A DNA stretch of 64,000 nucleotides from Blautia sp. OF03-15BH. Lineage in GTDB: Bacteria > Bacillota > Clostridia > Lachnospirales > Lachnospiraceae. A model generated the notes under the pieces. That model ran no database searches and was not told where the DNA came from. It was given only the letters and a program-made list of their open reading frames with translations. A program made the position numbers and the translations under genes. Shown piece by piece: positions 32,345 through 40,931 of the stretch. Position 1 is the first letter of the stretch, and each line of letters starts with the position of its first letter. The stretch is taken from the NCBI RefSeq assembly GCF_003463065.1, contig NZ_QSCM01000006.1, forward strand, positions 180,633 through 244,632, written 5' to 3'.

Positions 32345-33040
32345 ATGGGGAGTAAAGTATTGATCGTAGACGATGAAAGGGAAATTGCCGACGTAGTAGA
32401 GCTTTACCTGAAAAACGAGAATTATCAGGTCGTGAAGTGCTACAATGGCCGTGATGCCCTGGAGGCTGTGGAGAAAGAAAAACCGGATCTGGCACTTCTT
32501 GATGTGATGCTGCCGGATATCGACGGTTTCACGATCCTGCAGAAGATCCGGGAAAAGTATACATTTCCGGTGATCATGCTGACGGCAAAGACAGAATATA
32601 TGGATAAGATCAACGGGCTGACACTGGGAGCGGACGATTACATCGCCAAACCCTTTAACCCTCTGGAGCTCATGGCCCGTGTCAAAGCCCAGCTCCGGCG
32701 TTCTACCAAATACAATGAAGGAAACCGTCCGCAGGAAGATATCATTGATTTCGGCGGTCTTTTCCTGAACCGCAATACACATGAATGTATTTATAATGAA
32801 AGAGAGCTGACACTGACACCGATCGAGTTCGATATTCTCTGGATCCTCTGCGAAAACCGGGGGCAGGTCATCAGCTCCGAGCAGCTTTTTGAACAGGTAT
32901 GGAAGGAAAAATACTATAAAAACAGCAATAATACGGTAATGGTCCATATCCGTCATCTCCGTGAAAAAATGAGCGGACCGACGGGAAAATCGGATTTCAT
33001 CAAGACCGTCTGGGGAGTTGGATACCGCGTTGAAAAATAA
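32345..33040 (+). CDS. OmpR/VanR-type response regulator
   Basis: The 231-residue cytoplasmic regulator has a receiver domain with DDE near the start, phosphoacceptor Asp in LALLDVMLPDIDG (near residue 54), the Thr in IMLTAK and the Lys in IAKPFNPLEL. A C-terminal winged helix follows (about 130-231, LTLTPIEFDILWILCENRGQ ... VWGVGYRVEK). The sequence is closest by eye to VanR. The ATG at 32345 follows GAGGAGG. No van resistance genes are in the window. Likely targets include the sortase gene two steps downstream. Confidence 0.93.
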   Translation: MGSKVLIVDDEREIADVVELYLKNENYQVVKCYNGRDALEAVEKEKPDLALLDVMLPDIDGFTILQKIREKYTFPVIMLTAKTEYMDKINGLTLGADDYIAKPFNPLELMARVKAQLRRSTKYNEGNRPQEDIIDFGGLFLNRNTHECIYNERELTLTPIEFDILWILCENRGQVISSEQLFEQVWKEKYYKNSNNTVMVHIRHLREKMSGPTGKSDFIKTVWGVGYRVEK

Positions 33041-34214
33041 TTACCGGAAATTAAAATGGAGCCTGATGCTCCGCACGGTGCTGATGGCGTTTTTTTCCAT
33101 GGCAGTGGGATATATCGTCCTGGTTTTTCTGATCGACGGAGTCCTGCAGGACAGTTTTCCGACGATCATCATCCATCTTCTGATGAAGTCCGGGATGGAC
33201 CGGGCAGAGGCCAACCGCTTCTACGGCATGGTCTTTATGCAGAATAAAGGACTTTTTATGGCTCTGGGCTTCATTGTTCTGTTTCTGATCTTTTTCTACC
33301 TAGCCATGTCCAAAGTGACCAGCTACCTCAACAACATCGGGGCAGAGATTGAAAACATTCTCAGTGATTCCGAGGCACCTGTGACTCTGGAACCGGAACT
33401 GAAGCCGATTTCTGAAAAACTGAATACCTTGAAAATGACTCTGAAACGCCGGGAATATGAAGCAATGGAGAGCGAGCAGAGAAAAAATGACCTGGTGGTC
33501 TTTCTGGCACATGATCTGAAGACACCGCTGACTTCTATCATCGCCTATCTCACCATGCTGGACGAGCAGTCGGAGCTTTCGGAGGAAGACAGGGAAAAAT
33601 ATATCCATATTTCTCTGGAAAAATCCATCCGTCTGGGTGAACTGATCAGCGAATTCTTTGAAATCACCCGTTTTAATCTTCAGGATATCGTGCTTCAGAA
33701 GGAAACGCTGGATATTTCCATGATGCTGGAGCAGCTGGCCGATGAAAGCTATGCGGTGCTGGCGGAAAAATCACTGACCTGCTCTATCCACACGGATGAC
33801 AACCTTCTGGTGGATGCAGATCCGGACAAGCTGGCCAGGGTTTTTGACAATCTTCTGAGAAATGCCATCGCTTACAGTTATCCTGGCACGAACATTGATA
33901 TCCGTGCCTTTGGAGAGCAGAAGGATATCATCATCACCTTTTCCAACCAGGGCGATCAGATCCCCCCGCAGAAGCTGAACTTTATTTTTGAGAAATTCTA
34001 TCGGGTGGACAATGCCAGACAGAGCCGGACCGGCGGTGCCGGACTGGGGCTTTCCATTGCAAAAGAGATCGTGGAACTGCATGGAGGAGCCATTGCGGCG
34101 TCCAGCAGCCCGGTCTGCACCCGGTTTACCGTAAAGCTTCCAAGGCATGAGGAAGAGCAGCAGGCAGCAGCGAAAAAATGGGGACGCATTGCGAAAAACG
34201 GAGGGAAAGAATGA
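33030..34214 (+). CDS. VanS-like sensor histidine kinase
   Basis: The roughly 394-residue membrane kinase has two N-terminal helices (LMLRTVLMAFFSMAVGYIVL and LFMALGFIVLFLIFFYLA) with a short extracellular loop. A HAMP-like linker, the HisKA domain with phospho-His in FLAHDLKTPLTSI (near residue 160), N-box DNLLRNAIAY, and glycine boxes ending in GGAGLGLSIAKEIV follow. The start is uncertain: TTG at 33030 overlaps the end of the regulator and is preferred, but TTG at 33018 is also in frame. The end overlaps the sortase gene by ATGA. Confidence 0.9.
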   Translation: MKNNYRKLKWSLMLRTVLMAFFSMAVGYIVLVFLIDGVLQDSFPTIIIHLLMKSGMDRAEANRFYGMVFMQNKGLFMALGFIVLFLIFFYLAMSKVTSYLNNIGAEIENILSDSEAPVTLEPELKPISEKLNTLKMTLKRREYEAMESEQRKNDLVVFLAHDLKTPLTSIIAYLTMLDEQSELSEEDREKYIHISLEKSIRLGELISEFFEITRFNLQDIVLQKETLDISMMLEQLADESYAVLAEKSLTCSIHTDDNLLVDADPDKLARVFDNLLRNAIAYSYPGTNIDIRAFGEQKDIIITFSNQGDQIPPQKLNFIFEKFYRVDNARQSRTGGAGLGLSIAKEIVELHGGAIAASSSPVCTRFTVKLPRHEEEQQAAAKKWGRIAKNGGKE

Positions 34215-35203
34215 GAAAATCAAAGAAAAAGAAGACCATCGGTGATCTGATCTGGAGAGTTGTTTTTCTTGCAGCGCTGGCTGTTTTCTGCTACTGTGCC
34301 TTTCAGCTGATCATCATCTATCTGGAATACAAGAAGGGCACGGATGAATATTCTTCTCTGGAACAGAAATACGTGTCGGAGGGGATGTTCACCGAGAATG
34401 AAACGGGTGGTGCCTCCGGTGGCGAAAACAGAGGAGAAACAGACAAAAACGGAGAACCTGTTTCCTCTCAGACGGATGCTTCCGGGGCAGAGACCGATTC
34501 CGAAGGAGAAACGGCCAAAGATAAGACAGACCTCGAGAAAGAACCTTATACGACAGGAGAGACCGAGACAGAGATCGAAACGGATGAAAAAGGGCAGACC
34601 ACGGTGAGATCCTATCTGGTACTCAAAAATCCGGTGGATTTTGAAAGTCTGCAGAAGGTAAACGAGGACATCATTGGCTGGATCCGCGTCAGTGCCTTAG
34701 GAATCAGTTATCCGATCGCCCAGAGTACGGATAATGACTATTATCTTCACAGAACCTTTGAACGGGTAGACAACTTTGCCGGCTGCATTTTTATGGAATA
34801 TCAGAACCACAGTGATTTTTCGGATAAAAACACGATCATTTACGGCCATAATATGAAGAACGGCTCCATGTTTGGTACACTCCGGAAATTTTATGAGGAC
34901 GAGGTTTACGAAAAAGCTCCTTATTTCTGGATCTACACACCGGATAAGATCTATCGGTATGACATTTTCTCCTGCGCAGAGGTGGCGGTAGACAGCCTGG
35001 CATACCAGATCACATTTTCCGAAGAAGGAAGTTTTGATCAATTCATCCGTGATGCCTACGACCGTTCGGTGGTGAAGGGAAATGATATCAAGGTGACAGC
35101 GGAAGACAAGATCGTGACGCTTTCCACCTGTACCGGAAATGAAGCCACGCGCTTTATCGTACAGGGAAAACTGGCAAGGACCTATATAGCGAAAAAGAAA
35201 TGA
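34211..35203 (+). CDS. srtB: Class B sortase
   Basis: The 330-residue transpeptidase has a basic N-terminus and one anchor helix (about residues 13-33). About 80 residues rich in Glu, Thr, Asp and Gly follow as a flexible spacer (34390-34610). The sortase fold carries His in IYGHNMKNG, catalytic Cys in TLSTCTGNEA and the Arg in ATRFIVQG, as expected for SrtB. It attaches surface proteins to peptidoglycan or pilus subunits. The ATG at 34211 overlaps the kinase stop, so it belongs to the two-component operon. No sortase substrate motif was found in genes with visible C-termini here. Confidence 0.92.
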   Translation: MRKSKKKKTIGDLIWRVVFLAALAVFCYCAFQLIIIYLEYKKGTDEYSSLEQKYVSEGMFTENETGGASGGENRGETDKNGEPVSSQTDASGAETDSEGETAKDKTDLEKEPYTTGETETEIETDEKGQTTVRSYLVLKNPVDFESLQKVNEDIIGWIRVSALGISYPIAQSTDNDYYLHRTFERVDNFAGCIFMEYQNHSDFSDKNTIIYGHNMKNGSMFGTLRKFYEDEVYEKAPYFWIYTPDKIYRYDIFSCAEVAVDSLAYQITFSEEGSFDQFIRDAYDRSVVKGNDIKVTAEDKIVTLSTCTGNEATRFIVQGKLARTYIAKKK

Positions 35204-35249
35204 CAGATCCTGAGGGGCAGGAGCCCATTGAGAAAGAAGGAAACAGAAT

Positions 35250-35966
35250 ATGGATGAAAAGATCGAAAGGCTGAAAGAATGGATCGAGGGCAGTGAAAAC
35301 ATTGTGTTTTTCGGAGGTGCGGGTGTTTCTACAGAAAGCGGGATCCCCGATTTCCGAAGTCAGGACGGACTGTATAACCAGGAATATGCCTATCCTCCGG
35401 AAACCATCTTGAGTCATACCTTTTTCATGAGAAATCCGAAGGAATTTTACCGGTTCTATAAAAACAAGATGCTGGTTCTGGATGCCGAACCCAATGTGGC
35501 TCACCGGAAACTGGCCCAGTGGGAGCAGGAAGGCCGCCTGAAGGCAGTCATCACCCAGAATATCGATGGTCTGCACCAGAAGGCCGGAAGCAAAGAGGTA
35601 CTGGAGCTCCATGGCAGCATCCACAGGAATTACTGTACGCGCTGCGGCAAATTTTTTGATGCGGAATATATGCAGAAGGCGGAAGGTGTGCCTCACTGTA
35701 CCTGCGGCGGTCTCATCAAGCCGGATGTGGTTCTTTATGAGGAGGGGCTGGATATGCAGGTGATCTCCAAAGCGATCCGCTATATTTCCAATGCCGATGT
35801 TCTGATCGTGGGCGGCACTTCTCTTGTGGTCTATCCGGCAGCCGGTCTGATCGACTATTACAATGGAAAAAAACTGGTGATGGTCAATAAGTCCGTCACA
35901 CCAAAGGATGCGGGAGCGGATCTTCTGGTGCAGGGAAGCATCGGGGAGATCTTTTCCAGGATCTAA
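35250..35966 (+). CDS. cobB: NAD-dependent protein deacylase (Sir2/CobB)
   Basis: The 238-residue cytoplasmic sirtuin removes acyl groups from lysines using NAD. It has the NAD-binding GAGVSTESGIPDFR (near residue 18), TQNIDGLHQKAG, the catalytic His in ELHGSIHRNYC, and a zinc site with Cys in CTRCGKFF and CTCGG. The later VGGTSLVVYPAAGL segment is also typical. It lies 46 bases downstream of srtB and just before the DUF951 gene, which shares its terminator. Confidence 0.95.
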   Translation: MDEKIERLKEWIEGSENIVFFGGAGVSTESGIPDFRSQDGLYNQEYAYPPETILSHTFFMRNPKEFYRFYKNKMLVLDAEPNVAHRKLAQWEQEGRLKAVITQNIDGLHQKAGSKEVLELHGSIHRNYCTRCGKFFDAEYMQKAEGVPHCTCGGLIKPDVVLYEEGLDMQVISKAIRYISNADVLIVGGTSLVVYPAAGLIDYYNGKKLVMVNKSVTPKDAGADLLVQGSIGEIFSRI

Positions 35967-35987
35967 AGAAGAAACGGAGAGAAAAGA

Positions 35988-36176
35988 ATGGATTATCAGG
36001 TGGGAGACATTGTCAAGCTGAAAAAGCCTCATCCCTGTGGCAGCCATGAATGGGAGATCCTCCGGGTAGGAGCGGATTTCCGGCTCAAATGCACCGGCTG
36101 TGGCCACCAGGTCATGCTGGCACGGAAACTGGTAGAAAAAAACACCAGGGGACTGAAGAAAAAAGAAGAAGGATAA
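35988..36176 (+). CDS. DUF951-family small protein
   Basis: The 62-residue protein starts MDYQVGDIVKLKKPHPCGSH and has a CTGCGHQVMLAR segment, which together mark the DUF951 family. Three Cys and two His suggest metal binding. It follows the sirtuin gene by 21 bases. Function is unknown. Confidence 0.9.
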   Translation: MDYQVGDIVKLKKPHPCGSHEWEILRVGADFRLKCTGCGHQVMLARKLVEKNTRGLKKKEEG

Positions 36177-36188
36177 GATAAAACAAAG

Positions 36189-36216
36189 GCGTCGGAGAAG
36201 ATCTCCGGCGCTTTTT
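36189..36216 (+). terminator. Terminator after the DUF951 gene
   Basis: GCGTCGGAG pairs with CTCCGGCGC (one G-U), followed by five T. It marks the end of the operon that begins at 32253 or 32345. Confidence 0.85.
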
Positions 36217-36314
36217 GCGTTTACAGGTAACACAGATTTTGAAAAAATGTTTACATAAAATATTGGTGATAATCACGAAAAAAGAGAATTCAATAATGAA
36301 TAACCAAAAGTGTA

Positions 36315-36343
36315 TTGACAATTAACAAGCTGAATGCTATAGT
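36315..36343 (+). promoter_or_regulatory. Promoter of the GntR-oligopeptide operon
   Basis: TTGACA (36315-36320), 17 bases and TATAGT (36338-36343) give a near-consensus promoter about 95 bases before the regulator start. Confidence 0.75.
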
Positions 36344-36347
36344 TAAG

Positions 36348-36379
36348 TTGTCATAACAAGTATAAAAATGACATGACAA
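36348..36379. promoter_or_regulatory. Inverted repeat just downstream of the promoter, possible operator
   Basis: TTGTCAT (36348-36354) and ATGACAA (36373-36379) are perfect 7-base inverted arms 18 bases apart, with another ATGACA half-site overlapping at 36368-36373. The position at and after the transcription start suits self-repression by the GntR-type regulator encoded next. Confidence 0.45.
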
Positions 36380-36437
36380 ATAAAATACATTATCGAAAAA
36401 ACGCATTGGGGCAGAAAAATAATCAGGAGGAAATGTT

Positions 36438-37535
36438 ATGACAAATTCAAAGGCGAAATATATGATGATCGAGCAGAGCATTATCGATAAGATCAAAAAA
36501 AATGTATATCGGCCAAATGATAAAATAGAGAGTGAATATGAGTTGTGCAATATTTATCATGCCAGCAGGATTACCATTCGTCGAGCCTTAGATGATTTAT
36601 GTGTTCAAAACATTCTGTACCGGAGACAGGGTGCGGGAACGTTTGTACATGAAAATGCAAAAAACTTTATTGGAAGTGGCGGGAAGAAACAGGTTCTTGT
36701 GATCACACCCTATCTTTCCAGACTAATGAGTAATGTGGCACAGACATATTTGCCAAAAATTTATGAGAATATCGATAATAATCGGTATACGGTGAATACG
36801 GTCATGGAGCCTGCAAATGAAGAGTATGAAAATGAATTCATTAATAACTTGCAGAGCCAGAATGTTGCAGGAGTCATCTATTATTATTCCGATCGAGTAA
36901 GCGTTTTGGAGAAACTGCGACAATTAGGTATTCCTGTAGTTCTGATCGATCTTGAACCCAAAGATAATCCATTTGACATAGTAACGGGCGAGGACTTTGA
37001 GAGTGCTTACCGTGCCACTTTAAATCTGATTAATTGCGGCTGTCGGAAAATCGGTTTTTTTTCACAGTTTTCTATAGGAATGTCTACTTCAGATCTTAGA
37101 GAAGCAGGAATCAGACAGGCACTGGAAGATAATGATTTACATCTGGAAGAAAAGTATTTCTGTCATTGTGTGCCGGATAGTGCTCTGGTCGAGAACAGAG
37201 ACTCCAATTGGCTCTTGGAAGCAGCAGAAACATATTTAAAACAAAATCAGGATTTGGATGCAGTAATCACAGCAAATGATGATTCGGCCTTTCCTCTTCT
37301 CGGAGCTGCACAGGAATTGAATATATCAATTCCGGAAAAATTAAAAGTAATCAGTTATGGAAATTATTCTATGTGTAATCTGCCGTTGATCAATCTTACT
37401 TCTTATGAGCAGAGCCTTGGAAAATATGCAGAGGAAGCGATCAAACTGCTCTGTGAACGAATGGAAGGAAAACTTCCAAATTTGGTCCAGCGTAGAATTG
37501 TTAAGTATAAATTGATCAAACGGGGTACTTTTTAA
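36438..37535 (+). CDS. GntR-type regulator with LacI-like effector domain
   Basis: The 365-residue regulator has an N-terminal winged helix of the GntR class (about 1-75, IESEYELCNIYHASRITIRR and RRQGAGTFVH) and a C-terminal type 1 binding-protein fold (about 85-365, VLVITPYLSRL ... DAVITANDDSAFPLL). This is the AraR-like architecture, which usually senses sugars. That contrasts with the oligopeptide transporter it precedes and hints at a glycosylated ligand. AGGAGG precedes the ATG. It is probably a local repressor. Confidence 0.9.
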   Translation: MTNSKAKYMMIEQSIIDKIKKNVYRPNDKIESEYELCNIYHASRITIRRALDDLCVQNILYRRQGAGTFVHENAKNFIGSGGKKQVLVITPYLSRLMSNVAQTYLPKIYENIDNNRYTVNTVMEPANEEYENEFINNLQSQNVAGVIYYYSDRVSVLEKLRQLGIPVVLIDLEPKDNPFDIVTGEDFESAYRATLNLINCGCRKIGFFSQFSIGMSTSDLREAGIRQALEDNDLHLEEKYFCHCVPDSALVENRDSNWLLEAAETYLKQNQDLDAVITANDDSAFPLLGAAQELNISIPEKLKVISYGNYSMCNLPLINLTSYEQSLGKYAEEAIKLLCERMEGKLPNLVQRRIVKYKLIKRGTF

Positions 37536-37568
37536 CAAAAACAGCAGATTTGGAAAGGAGCGAGAAGA

Positions 37569-38510
37569 TTGTTCAAGTACATTTTAAAACGCGTAGCTGC
37601 ATCTGCAGTTACCCTGCTTTTGGTTGCAGCGATCACTTTTCTGGCAATGAATGCAATTCCTGGAAATCCGTTTCTGGATGAGAACACAACCGTGGAGCAA
37701 ATGGAAATTGCGAATGCGAAATATGGTCTTGATCAGCCATTGCTTGTGCAGATGAAGAATTATTTATTGAATTATCTGCATGGAGACATGGGAGAATCTT
37801 TGAAAATGCAGCGTGGAACTCCAGTGAAGGACATTATTTTTGGTCAGGGAAAATTTGAACTTTCCATACAGCTTGGAGTGTTAGCTTTATTTTTAACCGT
37901 TCTTATGGGAATCCCGCTCGGATGTATTGCAGCGTATAATCGTGGTAAAGCTGTTGATAATTTTCTAAATGTATTTAGTACAGTAGGAATCGCGGCTCCA
38001 AATTTTGTTGTTGCAACATTGTTGCTGACGCTTCTTTCGGTAAAATTAGGAATCTTGCCAGCGGTATCCGGAAGTTTTAACGATCCAAAAGCGATCATTA
38101 TGCCGGCTATTGCATTGAGCCTTTATTATGTCTGTTATGTGGCAAAGCTAACAAGAACCAGTATGCTGGATGCGATCAATCAGGATTATATCCGGACAGC
38201 CAGAGCCAAAGGTCTGAGAACAGGCAGTTTGATTTTCAAACATGCACTTCGTAATGCGTTAATTCCGGTTGTTACTTATCTGGGCCCATTGACAGCAGGA
38301 CTGCTTTGTGGAGGTTTTGTAGTAGAAACAACGTTTGGAGTTCCCGGATTGGGTCGTTATTTTGTTTCCAGTATAATAGACAGAGATTATCCGATTATTA
38401 TGGCAACAACAATCGTGCTCTCAACCTTAATCATCGGAATGAATCTGATTGTAGATATAGTTTATAAAATAGTTGACCCGAGAATTTCCTTAAGCGGAAC
38501 AAACAACTGA
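37569..38510 (+). CDS. Oligopeptide ABC transporter permease, OppB/DppB type
   Basis: The 313-residue membrane protein has six helices and the conserved ABC permease loop near IRTARAKGLRTGSLIFKHALRN. The N-terminus MFKYILKRVAASAVTLLLVA is typical for DppB. The start is TTG at 37569 behind GGAAAGGAG. It forms the channel with the permease at 38527. Confidence 0.93.
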   Translation: MFKYILKRVAASAVTLLLVAAITFLAMNAIPGNPFLDENTTVEQMEIANAKYGLDQPLLVQMKNYLLNYLHGDMGESLKMQRGTPVKDIIFGQGKFELSIQLGVLALFLTVLMGIPLGCIAAYNRGKAVDNFLNVFSTVGIAAPNFVVATLLLTLLSVKLGILPAVSGSFNDPKAIIMPAIALSLYYVCYVAKLTRTSMLDAINQDYIRTARAKGLRTGSLIFKHALRNALIPVVTYLGPLTAGLLCGGFVVETTFGVPGLGRYFVSSIIDRDYPIIMATTIVLSTLIIGMNLIVDIVYKIVDPRISLSGTNN

Positions 38511-38526
38511 GAAAAGGTGGACGGAT

Positions 38527-39888
38527 ATGAGTGGGATGAATTGGAAAAATATTCGGATCAACAGTCCGAAGGATTTGGAAGGCCTGACGCTGCCAGATGA
38601 ATTGTTTGAACCGGTGTCAGCGGATGAAAAAGCGAAAAATGCAGAGGATAACAGAAAAAGCATAACCTATTGGCAGGATGCGTGGAGGCGTTTTAAAGCA
38701 AATACAGTAGCTATGGTTGCTTCGGTGGTGTTTATTCTGATTTTGATCTTTGCATTTGCAGGACCTTTTTTCATTCCTTACAGTTATGAAAGTCAGTACA
38801 GAAACAGTGTAAAGCTGGGTCCCATGGAATATTCGGATGTGGAATTGGAAGAGCAGGAAGTATTGAAAAATTATGATGCTGTTTTCTGCACGAATATGAT
38901 GGAAGGATCCTTGAAATCCTTAAGTAAGGGTAGTTATTACATAAAAGCAGGCGGAAAGAAATATTACTTTACAAGAGAAAAAACATTATCCAATAGTTAC
39001 ATCCTGTATGATAAAGATACAGAGGAGAAGTTGTTTATAGCCAGTTCCAAGGATGTGCAGGAGGATGGGACTTTTTCAGAAACAAAACCTTTGGAATATA
39101 CACTGGATGCCATTGAAGGGGCAAAACGTATCGATATGATCAAAAAAGTAGTTCCGCATGTTTTGGGAACAGATTCTGCCGGACGTGATATTATGTCCAG
39201 ATGTATGTATGGAACAAGGGTATCGTTGATTATAGGAATCGCAGCAGCATTGATCGTTCTGGTGATCGGCGCATTGATCGGATCCATTGCAGGTCTGGTA
39301 GGCGGCAAAGTGGATTTCGTGATCATGCGTATCATCGATATCATTATTTCTATTCCGACTACCTTGATGGTTCTGTTGCTTCAAGTTGTGCTTAGTGCTC
39401 CTTTGCAGGCCTGGTTTGATTCTTCCCATACTGCATTCGCAAGAGCAATGCGAGATCTTGGTGTGGGAATAGTAAGTATGTTTATCGTGTTTGCATTGTT
39501 GTATTGGGTGAGCATGGCCAGACTTGTACGAGGACAGGTATTGCAGTTAAAGGGAATGGAATTTATCACAGCAGAAGAAGTTTTAGGCGCAGAAAAGAAA
39601 CGTATTATTTTACGTCATCTGCTTCCGAATTGCGTAGGTCAGCTGGTAATTGCGACCTGTCTGCAGATTCCCTCAGCTATATTTACAGAATCCTTTTTGT
39701 CTTACCTGGGAATCGGAGTAGCAGCACCTATGGCAAGTCTTGGTTCCATGTGTTCGGAAGCACTTGCAACATTATCTGTATATCCGCATCGATTGATCTG
39801 CCCGGCATTGATTCTTAGTGTGCTGGTATTGTCTCTTAATCTGATTGGCGACGGTCTGCGCGACGCACTGGATCCGAGACTGAAATAG
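38527..39888 (+). CDS. Oligopeptide ABC transporter permease, OppC/DppC type, with a large insertion
   Basis: The 453-residue protein is about 150 residues longer than the usual OppC. After the first helix (about residues 60-80, MVASVVFILILIFAFAGPFF), an extra segment of roughly 120 residues is predicted outside the membrane. It is Tyr/Lys/Glu-rich (for example YYIKAGGKKYYFTREKTLSN). The standard core resumes at VLGTDSAGRDIMSRCMYGTR and includes the EAA-like loop (FITAEEVLGAEKKRIILRHL). The insert may contact the binding protein. OppC proteins with an extended loop occur in clostridia, so it is a variant rather than an error. Confidence 0.9.
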   Translation: MSGMNWKNIRINSPKDLEGLTLPDELFEPVSADEKAKNAEDNRKSITYWQDAWRRFKANTVAMVASVVFILILIFAFAGPFFIPYSYESQYRNSVKLGPMEYSDVELEEQEVLKNYDAVFCTNMMEGSLKSLSKGSYYIKAGGKKYYFTREKTLSNSYILYDKDTEEKLFIASSKDVQEDGTFSETKPLEYTLDAIEGAKRIDMIKKVVPHVLGTDSAGRDIMSRCMYGTRVSLIIGIAAALIVLVIGALIGSIAGLVGGKVDFVIMRIIDIIISIPTTLMVLLLQVVLSAPLQAWFDSSHTAFARAMRDLGVGIVSMFIVFALLYWVSMARLVRGQVLQLKGMEFITAEEVLGAEKKRIILRHLLPNCVGQLVIATCLQIPSAIFTESFLSYLGIGVAAPMASLGSMCSEALATLSVYPHRLICPALILSVLVLSLNLIGDGLRDALDPRLK

Positions 39889-39896
39889 GAGGACTT

Positions 39897-40931
39897 ATGG
39901 CTGAAAAGACAGATTATGTGAAGAAGGACAAACCTCTTCTCAAAGTAGATAATTTGAAAGTATCCTTTTTTACTCCAGCAGGAGAAGTAAAGGCGGTAAA
40001 CGGTATTTCCTATGAACTTCATGAAAATGAAATTATGGGAATAGTAGGAGAATCCGGTTCCGGAAAGAGTGTGGAAGCCTATACCATTATGGGACTTCTG
40101 GCAGGTTCAGGAAAAGTATGCGGAGGAAGCATTGAATTTGAAGGAAAAGATCTCCTGCATCTTTCCAGGAAAGAAATGTCAGACCTGCAGGGAAATGAAA
40201 TGAGTATTATCTTCCAGAACCCGATGACCTGTTTGAACCCGGTATATACCATCGGAAATCAGTTAGTGGAAGTAGTACGGCGCCATGATAAGAGCATATC
40301 AAAAAAGGAAGCAACACAAAGAGCAATCGATATTCTCACAGAGGTTGGTATCAATAATGCGGAAAAACGAATCAAACAGTATCCTCATGAATTATCTGGT
40401 GGTATGCGTCAGCGTGTAATGATTGCCATGGGATTGATCTGTAATCCAAAACTTTTGATTGCAGATGAACCGACCACTGCTTTGGATGTAACAACACAGG
40501 AGCAGATTCTGCAGCTGATGAAAAAATTGCAGAAAATACATCATACAGCGATTATTTTTATCACACATAATCTAGGTGTAGTTGCTGAGATCTGTGATTC
40601 TGTATCTGTTATGTATGCCGGACATATTGTGGAACAGGGAAAAATCGAAGATATTTTCTATCATATGAAGCATCCTTACACAGAAGGTTTGATTGCTTCT
40701 ATGCCGCGAATCGACATTGTGAATCATGAACGTTTAAATCCGATCGAGGGAAGTCCGGTGGATCTTCTTAATCCGCCGAAAGGATGTTGTTTTGCTCCGC
40801 GATGTGGAAAGTGCATGAGAATATGTCAGGAGCAGGAGCCTCCTTATGTAAAAGTGGGAGAAAACAATCATATATCGGCCTGTTGGCTTCATGTACTCGA
40901 GATGAAGAAGGAGGCAGAAAAGAATGGTTGA
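39897..40931 (+). CDS. Oligopeptide ABC transporter ATPase, OppD type
   Basis: The 344-residue ATPase has Walker A GESGSGKS (near residue 50), signature LSGGMRQRV and Walker B LLIADEPTTALD. The C-terminal oligopeptide motif is Cys-rich (GCCFAPRCGKCMRICQEQ), a feature of OppD/DppD proteins that may bind an iron-sulfur cluster. AGGAGG precedes the ATG. It overlaps the next ATPase gene by eight bases. Confidence 0.95.
   Translation: MAEKTDYVKKDKPLLKVDNLKVSFFTPAGEVKAVNGISYELHENEIMGIVGESGSGKSVEAYTIMGLLAGSGKVCGGSIEFEGKDLLHLSRKEMSDLQGNEMSIIFQNPMTCLNPVYTIGNQLVEVVRRHDKSISKKEATQRAIDILTEVGINNAEKRIKQYPHELSGGMRQRVMIAMGLICNPKLLIADEPTTALDVTTQEQILQLMKKLQKIHHTAIIFITHNLGVVAEICDSVSVMYAGHIVEQGKIEDIFYHMKHPYTEGLIASMPRIDIVNHERLNPIEGSPVDLLNPPKGCCFAPRCGKCMRICQEQEPPYVKVGENNHISACWLHVLEMKKEAEKNG

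Noticed and set aside
32345..34214. Vancomycin-resistance locus
   Set aside because: The regulator pair is VanRS-like but no ligase, dehydrogenase or dipeptidase genes are adjacent.
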